A stretch of 60,211 nt of DNA. It comes from CAUJGQ01 sp042408665 (GTDB lineage: Bacteria; Chloroflexota; Dehalococcoidia; CAUJGQ01). The stretch is from assembly GCA_042408665.1 (NCBI GenBank), contig JBHOQW010000194.1:1-60211 (forward strand), given 5' to 3'. Both the position numbers and the translations under genes were made by a program. Numbering within the stretch: position 1 is the stretch's first letter; every line of letters starts with the position of its first letter. The notes beneath the pieces are model-generated. The model had not been told where the DNA came from. It was given only the letters and a program-made list of their open reading frames with translations, and searched no databases. Of the stretch, positions 8,547-14,811 are shown piece by piece.

Positions 8547-9110
8547 TCAGACCTCCAGCAGCTCTGCCTCCTTCTCCTTTCCCAGCCTATCGATTTCGGC
8601 GATGAACTGGTCTGTGAGCTTCTGGAGCTGCTCGGTGGCGCGGCGCGCCTCGTCCTCCGATATCTCGTGACTCTTTTCCAGCTTACGGATCTCGTCGTGG
8701 GCGTCGCGACGGACGTTGCGCACCGCCACGCGTCCCTCCTCCACCCGCTTCTGCACCTGGCGGGCCAGCTCCTTGCGGCGCTGCTCGGTGAGGGGCGGCA
8801 GGTTCAGACGCAACACGTTGCCGTCGTTGATCGGGGTCAGGCCCAGGTCGGACTTCTGGATGGCCCGCTCGATGGCCTGCGTGGCGCTGCGGTCCCACGG
8901 CTGGATGACGATCAACCGGCTCTCCGGCACCGTGACCGTGGCGAGCTGGTTGATGGGGGTTGGCGTGCCGTAGTAGTCAACGCGGATGTGGTCGATGAGG
9001 GCGGCTGAGGCGCGGCCGGTGCGGATCGCCTGTAGGTCCTTGCGCAGCGCCTCCACCGCCTTCTGCATCCGCTCGCGCGCGTTGGCGTGGATCTCCTTGA
9101 GCGTCGGCAT
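8547..9110 (-). CDS. frr: Ribosome recycling factor
   Basis: Splits post-termination ribosomes together with EF-G. The 187-residue protein has the normal RRF length and the family blocks LRKDLQAIRTGRASAALIDHIRVDYYGT and LTEQRRKELARQVQKRVEEGRVAVRNVRRD, followed by a long helical C-terminus. The ATG at 9110 follows GAGGTGGG. It lies about 80 bases after pyrH. Confidence 0.96.
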   Translation of the reverse strand: MPTLKEIHANARERMQKAVEALRKDLQAIRTGRASAALIDHIRVDYYGTPTPINQLATVTVPESRLIVIQPWDRSATQAIERAIQKSDLGLTPINDGNVLRLNLPPLTEQRRKELARQVQKRVEEGRVAVRNVRRDAHDEIRKLEKSHEISEDEARRATEQLQKLTDQFIAEIDRLGKEKEAELLEV

Positions 9111-9188
9111 CGGCCCACCTCATGCTCTGACGAGCTCCTGTATGTCTCACATGCGGTATGCGGCAGCGCGATTGTACCGCAGCGCGCG

Positions 9189-9935
9189 TTACTCTCCTAG
9201 GAGGACCGTTTCCCGATGGCTGATGAGCGTGCCGCCGGACTCGCCCGTCACCGCGCGCACGATGCTGTTCTCGGCGGCGATGTCAAAGACAACGATCGGC
9301 AGGTCGTTCTCCATGCACAGGGAGAGGGCGGTGGAATCCATCACCCCGAGGCGGCGGCTGAGCGCCTCGATGTAGCTCAGGCGGGCGTACTTGCGCGCGC
9401 CCGGCACCAGGCGCGGGTCGGCCTCGTACACGCCGTCCACGCCGTTCTTGGCCATGAGCAGGATCTCGGCGCCGATCTCCACCCCGCGCAAGGCAGCGGC
9501 GGTATCGGTCGTCATAAACGGGTTGCCGGTGCCGGCGGCGAAGATGACCACGCGCCCCTTTTCCAGGTGACGGATGGCACGTCGGCGGATGTACGGTTCG
9601 GCCACCGCCTGCACGGTGATGGCGCTCTGGGTGCGCACCGTCACGCCGATATATTCCAGCGAATCCTGGAGCGCGAGTGCGTTCATGATGGTGGCCAGCA
9701 TCCCGGCGTAGTGGGCGGTGGCCGTCTCCATATCCAGCGCCTCGGCCACGGTCTCGCCGCGCCAGAAGTTGCCGCCGCCGACCACCACCGCCACCTGCAC
9801 GCCCATGCCCACCACGGCCTTGATCTGGTGGGCGATGCCCCTCAGGGTGGCGCTGTCGATGCCGAAGGCGGCCTTCCCCATCAGCGCCTCGCCGCTGAGC
9901 TTGACCAGAACGCGTCGGTACTGCGGCTGCGCCAC
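9189..9935 (-). CDS. pyrH: UMP kinase
   Basis: Phosphorylates UMP to UDP for pyrimidine nucleotide synthesis. The 248-residue protein of the amino-acid-kinase fold shows RVLVKLSGEALMG, VAVVVGGGNFWRG, GTGNPFMTTDTAAALR and ILLMAKNGVDGVYEADP, all typical of bacterial PyrH. The GTG start at 9935 is preceded by GAGGT. It lies between tsf and frr. Confidence 0.96.
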   Translation of the reverse strand: MAQPQYRRVLVKLSGEALMGKAAFGIDSATLRGIAHQIKAVVGMGVQVAVVVGGGNFWRGETVAEALDMETATAHYAGMLATIMNALALQDSLEYIGVTVRTQSAITVQAVAEPYIRRRAIRHLEKGRVVIFAAGTGNPFMTTDTAAALRGVEIGAEILLMAKNGVDGVYEADPRLVPGARKYARLSYIEALSRRLGVMDSTALSLCMENDLPIVVFDIAAENSIVRAVTGESGGTLISHRETVLLGE

Positions 9936-9958
9936 GCCCGCACCTCGCTGCGCCGCCG

Positions 9959-10468
9959 TTAGTCTTTGCCGAGCTCGTAGCGCACGAACCGTCGCACGGC
10001 GACCTTCTCGCCCGTGCGCGCGCTCACCTCGGTGACGAGCTGGCCGATCGTCTTGCTCGGGTCGCGGATAAACGGCTGCTCCAGCAGGGCGACCTGGGCT
10101 GGGTCCTCATCGCTGTCGGCAGGGATGTCGTCGCGCGAGATGTACTTGGGGCTCATGGACGCGATCTGTTGGGCGATGTGCCGGGCGAGCTGACGGAAGT
10201 CGTCCGTACGGGCGACGAAGTCCGTCTCGCAGTTGACCTCGACCATGGCGCCGATGCGGCCCTGGTGCACGTACGCCTCAATCACCCCCTGCCGCGCCTC
10301 CCGCCCGGCGCGCTTCTCGGCCCGGGCGATGCCCTGGCGTTCGATGATCTTCTGCGCCTGGGCCAGGTCGCCGCCGGCTTCCTCGAGCGCTCGCTTGCAG
10401 TCCATCACGCCCGCGCCGGTCAGTTCCCGCAACTGCTTGATCAGGTCCGTCGTTACCGGTGCCGTCAT
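9959..10468 (-). CDS. tsf: Elongation factor Ts (short form)
   Basis: Guanine-nucleotide exchange factor for EF-Tu. The N-terminal UBA-like domain carries LIKQLRELTGAGVMDCKRALEEAGGD, and the second signature is RIGAMVEVNCETDFVARTDDF. At 169 residues it is the compact type seen in Thermus and other lineages, lacking much of the duplicated core of the E. coli protein. The ATG at 10468 has AAGGACAG about 8 bases upstream. It follows rpsB after a gap containing two strong hairpins. Confidence 0.94.
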   Translation of the reverse strand: MTAPVTTDLIKQLRELTGAGVMDCKRALEEAGGDLAQAQKIIERQGIARAEKRAGREARQGVIEAYVHQGRIGAMVEVNCETDFVARTDDFRQLARHIAQQIASMSPKYISRDDIPADSDEDPAQVALLEQPFIRDPSKTIGQLVTEVSARTGEKVAVRRFVRYELGKD

Positions 10469-10513
10469 CGTGTGCTGTCCTTCCTCGTTACCGCAGGCTT
10501 ATGGCGCACAGGT

Positions 10514-10566
10514 GGCGGCGGTTGGCCGCCGCCCGTGCGCGAATCCGCCCCGGAGGGCCGGGGCGG
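10514..10566 (-). terminator. Two adjacent GC-rich hairpins between rpsB and tsf
   Basis: Two perfect stem-loops lie back to back: GGCGGCGG-TTGG-CCGCCGCC at 10514-10533 and CCGCCCCGG-AGGG-CCGGGGCGG at 10545-10566. Neither is followed by a T run on the minus strand, so full termination is doubtful. They may attenuate transcription, mark an RNA processing or stability boundary, or adjust the S2 to EF-Ts ratio. Confidence 0.5.
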
Positions 10567-10582
10567 CGTATGGCTCGCTGCG

Positions 10583-11392
10583 CTAGGCCTCGTCGCTCGC
10601 GTCGTCCTCGGCGGGCGGTTCGTCGTCCGGCGAGAAGCTGGCCTCGGTGATGTCCGCGAAGGCGCCGGCCTCGACCGCCTCCGTTTCGGCCGCCGCACCG
10701 GCCTCGCGCACCGCCAGGCCCTCCAGCACCGCGTCTGCGATCTTGCTGGTAATCAGCTTTACGGCGCGGATAGCGTCGTCGTTGGAGGGGATGGGGTAGT
10801 CGATCTCTTCCGGGTTGCAGTTGGTGTCGCACATGGCGACGATCGGGATGCCCAAGCGCAGGGCCTCCAGGGTGGCGTTGCGCTCCTTGGGCGGGTCCAC
10901 GATATAGAGGGCGTCAGGAAGGCGCGTCATGTTCTTGATACCGCCGAAGTGGCGGTTGAGCCGCTCGATTTCTTCGTCGATCTTGAGCTGCTCTTTCTTG
11001 GGCAGGACGTCAAACTCTCCCCGCGCCTTGGCGTTCTCCAGGCGGATCAGGTGCTCGATGCGCGCGCGGATCGTGGGCCAGTTGGTGAGCGTGCCGCCCA
11101 GCCAGCGGGTGTTGACGTACGGCATCCCGCACCGCTTGGCCTCGGTCTCGATCGCCTCCTGGGCCTGCTTCTTCGTGCCCACGAACAGGATGATGCCGCC
11201 GTTGGCGGCCAGGTCGCGCACGAAGTCGTAGGCCGCGTTGAGGCGTTGGACGGTCTGCTGCAGGTCGATGATATGGATACCGTTGCGCTCGGTGAAAATA
11301 AACCGGCGCATGCGCGGGTCCCACTTGCGTGTCTGGTGCCCGAAGTGGACCCCCGCCTCCAGGAGCTGCTTCATCGAGACGACGGCCGGCAT
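10583..11392 (-). CDS. rpsB: 30S ribosomal protein S2
   Basis: Small-subunit ribosomal protein. The start ATG at 11392 gives MPAVVSMKQLLEAGVHFGHQTRKWDPRM and has AAAGGAA about 8 bases upstream; the frame is open further upstream but that part is not S2-like. Conserved blocks RNGIHIIDLQQTV, FVGTKKQAQEAI, YVNTRWLGGTLTN, PDALYIVDP and DTNCNPEEIDYPIPSNDDAIRA are present. The 269-residue protein ends with an acidic tail. First gene of a long leftward transcription unit. Confidence 0.96.
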   Translation of the reverse strand: MPAVVSMKQLLEAGVHFGHQTRKWDPRMRRFIFTERNGIHIIDLQQTVQRLNAAYDFVRDLAANGGIILFVGTKKQAQEAIETEAKRCGMPYVNTRWLGGTLTNWPTIRARIEHLIRLENAKARGEFDVLPKKEQLKIDEEIERLNRHFGGIKNMTRLPDALYIVDPPKERNATLEALRLGIPIVAMCDTNCNPEEIDYPIPSNDDAIRAVKLITSKIADAVLEGLAVREAGAAAETEAVEAGAFADITEASFSPDDEPPAEDDASDEA

Positions 11393-11481
11393 GGTGCGTT
11401 CCTTTCCCAAACCCGGATGCCATAAATTTGTCCCGGCAGGCGCCGGGACGGGCATCCGCATCCTTCCCCGTATCGCTCTCC

Positions 11482-11510
11482 ACTATACCACCCCGCCCAT
11501 CCGCCGGCAA
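11482..11510 (-). promoter_or_regulatory. Sigma-70-type promoter of the rpsB operon
   Basis: On the minus strand TTGCCG (11510-11505), a 17-base spacer and TATAGT (11487-11482) form a near-consensus promoter about 90 bases before the rpsB ATG. It probably drives rpsB through rseP. Confidence 0.65.
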
Positions 11511-11539
11511 GCGATAATTGCTAAGAGTCACAGCAGTTA

Positions 11540-11566
11540 TTAGCACCTCTTGCGGCAGAGTGCTAA
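11540..11566. promoter_or_regulatory. CIRCE operator (HrcA binding site)
   Basis: TTAGCACCT - nine bases - GAGTGCTAA. The consensus CIRCE element is TTAGCACTC-N9-GAGTGCTAA; the right arm matches 9 of 9 and the left arm 7 of 9, with exact spacing. It lies between the divergent rpsB and FmdB-type genes, about 45 bases before the TTG start of the latter and over the likely -35 of its promoter. HrcA represses heat-shock genes through this site, so control of the zinc-ribbon gene is inferred. Confidence 0.8.
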
Positions 11567-11579
11567 TGGGTGGTAGACT
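11550..11579 (+). promoter_or_regulatory. Possible promoter of the FmdB-type gene, overlapping CIRCE
   Basis: TTGCGG (11550-11555), an 18-base spacer and TAGACT (11574-11579). The -35 lies inside the CIRCE element, so HrcA binding would exclude RNA polymerase. The match to consensus is moderate. Confidence 0.4.
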
Positions 11580-11609
11580 GAGGCGAAACCCTGGGCGGGA
11601 GGGACAGCG

Positions 11610-11888
11610 TTGCCGAAGTACGACTATCGCTGCACGGCCTGTGGCCACGTGTACGAGAAGCGGGAGGGGTTTGACGCCCCGGCGGTGCAGACCTGCCCGC
11701 GGTGCGAGGGCCTGGCGCGGCGCGTGCTGACGGCACCGGCGATCGTCTTCAAGGGCAGCGGCTGGTACATCACCGATAGCCGCAAGCCGGAGCCGGCCGC
11801 CGAGGACGGCAAGAGCGAGAAAAGCGCCGGCGAGAAGGGTGAGTCCAAGTCCGGTAGTTCGGTCTCCGAGTCGGTCGCAGCCGACTGA
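11610..11888 (+). CDS. FmdB-family zinc-ribbon protein, likely HrcA regulon
   Basis: A 92-residue protein of the FmdB/CxxC zinc-ribbon regulatory family. The N-terminal half is MPKYDYRCTACGHVYEK followed by QTCPRCEG, giving a CxxC...CxxC zinc site, then APAIVFKGSGWYITD, a block conserved in the family. The C-terminal 35 residues are a low-complexity Lys/Glu/Ser tail. Start is TTG at 11610 with GGGAGGG about 7 bases upstream. A CIRCE operator lies in its promoter and a hairpin with a T run follows, so it is probably a single-gene, heat-inducible unit. Molecular function of the family is not established. Confidence 0.82.
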   Translation: MPKYDYRCTACGHVYEKREGFDAPAVQTCPRCEGLARRVLTAPAIVFKGSGWYITDSRKPEPAAEDGKSEKSAGEKGESKSGSSVSESVAAD

Positions 11889-11912
11889 GCGATGGGCTGC
11901 GTTCTCGCGGTG

Positions 11913-11940
11913 CCGCCGGCTGCAGAGGCCGGCGGTTTTC
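11913..11940 (+). terminator. Intrinsic terminator after the FmdB-type gene
   Basis: CCGCCGGC - TGCAGAG - GCCGGCGG followed by TTTTC; a perfect 8-bp stem with a T run on the plus strand, about 25 bases after the stop. Confidence 0.75.
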
Positions 11941-11999
11941 TGTGCGGCACGGCGCCGGCGCGCACGCCGCCGGCGTAGGGCGGGGACCCGGAGGGGCGT

Positions 12000-12458
12000 A
12001 TGCGGGCCGTGCTCCAGCGCGTCACTTCGGCGTCGGTGAGCGTGGGCGGGGAGGTGATCGGCGCCATCGGTCACGGGCTGGTGGCGCTGGTGGGCGCGGC
12101 CCGCGATGATACCGTGGCCGACGCCGAGCTCCTGGCCCGCAAGACGGCGGAGCTCCGCATCTTCAGCGACGAGCACGGCAAGTTCAACCTGTCCCTGCAG
12201 GACGTGCGCGGTGCGGCGCTGGTGGTGAGCCAGTTCACGCTCTTTGCCGACACCCGCAAAGGACGGCGTCCTGGCTTCACCGATGCCGCCCCACCGGAGG
12301 TGGCGGCGCCGCTGGTGGACGCCTACGCCGACGCCCTGCGCCGGCTGGGCGTGCCGGTGGCCACCGGCCGCTTCGGCGCGCACATGCAGGTGGCCCTCGT
12401 CAACGACGGACCGGTCACCCTCCTGCTCGATACCGCCGTGTGGACCCGTCGCGCCTGA
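12000..12458 (+). CDS. dtd: D-aminoacyl-tRNA deacylase
   Basis: Removes D-amino acids (and glycine from mischarged tRNA-Ala) from tRNA, a proofreading function. The 152-residue protein starts MRAVLQRVTSASVSVGGEVIG and shows the two active-site signatures VSQFTLFADTRKG and NDGPVTLLLDT. Length is normal for Dtd. The ATG at 12000 follows GGAGGGG. Confidence 0.96.
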   Translation: MRAVLQRVTSASVSVGGEVIGAIGHGLVALVGAARDDTVADAELLARKTAELRIFSDEHGKFNLSLQDVRGAALVVSQFTLFADTRKGRRPGFTDAAPPEVAAPLVDAYADALRRLGVPVATGRFGAHMQVALVNDGPVTLLLDTAVWTRRA

Positions 12459-12526
12459 CCCGGCACCGGTAACGATGACGCTGGCCTCGCGTTGGATCGT
12501 GTACCAACCAGCAGAGGACGGTTACC

Positions 12527-13087
12527 GTGCCGATGGTGCGCCGCCGATCCACTCGTCGCGGGTTCCTTCGCTCAGCGCTCACGCTGTCCGCCGTCGCCCT
12601 GCTCGCGCGGTTTGGGCCGCCCACCGCGCGCACCGCCCACGCGGACGGGCCCGAGGACCTCATCCCCATCCTCATCCCGGAGGACGTCGGTCAGGAGGAG
12701 CACTGGGTGGCGGTGAACCTCACCGCGCAGGCCGCCGTGGGCATGGTTGGGGTAGGGCCGGTGCACGTGGCCCTGGTGACCACCGGCAAGCCGGGGTGGG
12801 AGACGCCGACCGGCCAGTTCCGCATCCTGCGCCGCGTCTACAACGAGACCATGACCTCCACCGCGCTGGGCATCACCGACCCCAACGACCAGTACGTGCT
12901 CACGAACGTGCTGTACACCCAGTACTTCACCTGGGCGGGGCACGCCCTACACCTCAATTACTGGCGCCCGGACAGCGTGTTCGGCCGCGAGCCCACCAGC
13001 CACGGCTGCGTGGGCATGCGCCTGGACGACGCCCGCTTCTTCTGGGATTTTCTCGCGATTGGGTCGCGCGTGGTGATCCACACCTGA
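12527..13087 (+). CDS. L,D-transpeptidase (YkuD domain), Tat-type signal
   Basis: Predicted secreted peptidoglycan cross-linking or tailoring enzyme. The N-terminus RRRSTRRGFLRSALTLSAVALLARF resembles a twin-arginine signal peptide with likely cleavage after AHA near residue 40. The mature part is a YkuD domain (VNLTAQAAVGMVGV, TTGKPGWETPTGQFRI) ending in HALHLNYW...EPTSHGCVGMRLDDA, with the catalytic His and SHGC cysteine. Length 186 residues. The GTG at 12527 is preceded by AGAGGA; an ATG two codons later is possible. Its substrate stem peptide is unknown. Confidence 0.85.
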   Translation: MPMVRRRSTRRGFLRSALTLSAVALLARFGPPTARTAHADGPEDLIPILIPEDVGQEEHWVAVNLTAQAAVGMVGVGPVHVALVTTGKPGWETPTGQFRILRRVYNETMTSTALGITDPNDQYVLTNVLYTQYFTWAGHALHLNYWRPDSVFGREPTSHGCVGMRLDDARFFWDFLAIGSRVVIHT

Positions 13088-13120
13088 AGGGGCGGGTTCC
13101 GGCCTCGGATGCGCGGAAGT

Positions 13121-13140
13121 CGCCCCGACGTGCCGGGGCG
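13121..13140. terminator. Bidirectional hairpin between L,D-transpeptidase gene and miaB
   Basis: CGCCCCG - ACGTGC - CGGGGCG, a 7-bp stem in the 86-base gap between two convergent genes. No T run, so termination efficiency is uncertain. Confidence 0.5.
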
Positions 13141-13173
13141 GCTCCGCTATCGGTCTGGTCCCTTGCGCGCGTC

Positions 13174-14478
13174 TCACCGGCCGGTGGTTGCCGGTTGCGC
13201 CACCGACGCGGGCTCGCCCTGGAGCGACCAGGGGCTGGTGTGGGTGATGCGCACGTCCACCAGCTCGCCGGGGTGGGCGGGGCCGTGGATGTGCACCAGC
13301 TTGCCGGTACGGGTGCGCCCGAAGGGCTTTCCGTCCTTGTCGCCGATCCCTTCGACCAGAACCTGCTGCACCGTGCCCAGCAGGCGGGCGTTGATCTCGC
13401 CGGCGATGCGCTCCTGCAGCTCCTCGATGGCGTGCAGGCGCTCCTTCTTGACCTCGGGCGGCACGTCGTCCGGCAGCTTGCGCCAGGCGTAGGTGCCGGG
13501 CCGGGGCGAGTAGGCGGCCACGTGCACTTTATCGAAGCGCACGTCCTCCAGCAGCCGGTAGGTGGCGCGGAACTGGGCCTCCGTTTCACCGGGGAAGCCG
13601 ACGATCACATCGGTGGTGATCGCCACCTCGGGCATGAGCGCGCGCACCTTCTCGATCCGGTCCAGGTACTGGGCCACGGTGTAGCCGCGGCGCATGGCCG
13701 AAAGCACCTCGTCGTCGCCGGACTGCACCGGCAGGCTGAACCACTCGCACACCTTGGGCAGCTCCGCCACCGCCGCGATGATGCGGTCGGTCATGTCCGG
13801 CGGGTAAGAGGTGAGGAAGCGGATGCGCTCCAGGCCGGGCAGGTCGTGGATGGCGCGCATCAGGTCGCCTAGATCGGGGCGACCGTCGAGGTCGTGGCCG
13901 TAGGCCTCGACCGTCTGGCCCAGGAGGGTCACCTCGCGCACGCCCCTGCGCACGAGCTGAGCCACCTCGTACGTGACCTCGTCCACCGGCCGGCTGCGCT
14001 CGCGCCCGCGGCGCAACGGCACGATACAGTACGTGCAGAACTTGTCACAGCCCTCGATCACCGGCACGTAGGCCGTGGGACCCTGCGGCTCGCCCACCGT
14101 CTGCGGCCAGAACTCGCCGCCGAGGTCGTTGGGGTCGGCGCCTAGGGCGATAAGGATGTCGTCGAAGTGCTGCGGGCGGGCGAACACGTCCACGAAGGGA
14201 AAGCGCTTCTGCAAATCGCTGACGCGCATCCCCACCATGCAGCCCGTCAGCACGATCTTGGTGTCCGGTCGGCGTTCTTTGAGCTTGCGGTAGCGGCCCA
14301 GTTGCGAGATGGCGCGGTCCTCGGCCCCCTGGCGGACGGCGCAGGTGTTGAGGATGAGGACATCGGCCTCCTCCGGGTGTGCGACGGCCTGGTGGCCGAG
14401 ACGATCCAGGCCGGCGCCCAGCTTGGCCGAGTCCGCCACGTTCATCTGGCAGCCGACCGTCCAGATGTGGTATCGCAT
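13174..14478 (-). CDS. miaB: tRNA-2-methylthio-N6-dimethylallyladenosine synthase
   Basis: Radical-SAM methylthiotransferase acting on i6A37 of tRNAs that read UNN codons. The 434-residue protein starts MRYHIWTVGCQMN. The N-terminal UPF0004 domain holds the three cluster cysteines (VGCQ, LNTCAVR, LTGCMV), the radical-SAM motif is EGCDKFCTYCIVP, and a C-terminal TRAM domain follows (QVLVEGI...TGKLVHI). The ATG at 14478 has AGGA 6 bases upstream. It lies downstream of tRNA-Ser(GCU) on the same strand, with a hairpin between. Confidence 0.93.
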   Translation of the reverse strand: MRYHIWTVGCQMNVADSAKLGAGLDRLGHQAVAHPEEADVLILNTCAVRQGAEDRAISQLGRYRKLKERRPDTKIVLTGCMVGMRVSDLQKRFPFVDVFARPQHFDDILIALGADPNDLGGEFWPQTVGEPQGPTAYVPVIEGCDKFCTYCIVPLRRGRERSRPVDEVTYEVAQLVRRGVREVTLLGQTVEAYGHDLDGRPDLGDLMRAIHDLPGLERIRFLTSYPPDMTDRIIAAVAELPKVCEWFSLPVQSGDDEVLSAMRRGYTVAQYLDRIEKVRALMPEVAITTDVIVGFPGETEAQFRATYRLLEDVRFDKVHVAAYSPRPGTYAWRKLPDDVPPEVKKERLHAIEELQERIAGEINARLLGTVQQVLVEGIGDKDGKPFGRTRTGKLVHIHGPAHPGELVDVRITHTSPWSLQGEPASVAQPATTGR

Positions 14479-14496
14479 CGCGTGTCCTGAAAGTGG

Positions 14497-14539
14497 TGAG
14501 TGCTGAGTGAGGAACCGCGTTCCCGGCACCCAGCACTCA
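14497..14539 (-). terminator. Nested stem-loop after tRNA-Ser(GCU)
   Basis: Outer arms TGAGTGCTG (14497-14505) and CAGCACTCA (14531-14539) are perfectly complementary and enclose an inner GGAAC-CGC-GTTCC hairpin. It starts about 20 bases after the tRNA 3' end and before the miaB start, so it may terminate or process the tRNA transcript. No T run. Confidence 0.45.
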
Positions 14540-14558
14540 GTCCTCGGCGCTCATGCGG

Positions 14559-14646
14559 CGGAGGGACTGGGATTCGAACCCAGGACCGGGGGTTACCCGG
14601 AACCCGCTTAGCAGGCGGGCGCACTAGACCACTATGCGATCCCTCC
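14559..14646 (-). tRNA. tRNA-Ser (anticodon GCU)
   Basis: Complete 88-base cloverleaf. Acceptor GGAGGGA pairs with TCCCTCC plus discriminator G. The anticodon stem CCCGC/GCGGG closes loop CTGCTAA with anticodon GCT at 14612-14610. A long variable arm (CCGGG...CCCGG), typical of class II tRNAs, precedes the T arm CTGGG-TTCGAAT-CCCAG. CCA is not encoded. A -10 TATAGT is seen at 14691-14686 on the minus strand. Confidence 0.96.
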
Positions 14647-14685
14647 GGGCAACGGCGCCCAGCCAACCGGGCCAGGCGCACCTTT

Positions 14686-14691
14686 ACTATA
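14686..14691 (-). promoter_or_regulatory. Likely -10 box for tRNA-Ser(GCU)
   Basis: TATAGT on the minus strand, placing a start about 33 bases before the mature tRNA. No good -35 is seen at the normal distance (TGGAAG at 14714-14709 is the nearest). Confidence 0.4.
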
Positions 14692-14811
14692 GCATGCGGC
14701 CGTCGCCGCTTCCAGCCGATGACCGGCCAGCGGGGCCGGTAAGCCGCACGATGTGTCGGGCGGTGCCGGCATGTACCCTGGACGTGCCGAACCCGCCGCG
14801 CTGGAGGAGCC

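Noticed and set aside
14497..14539. Possible CRISPR or attachment site near tRNA-Ser(GCU)
   Set aside because: Only a single nested inverted repeat, no direct repeats or spacers, and no duplicated tRNA 3' end.
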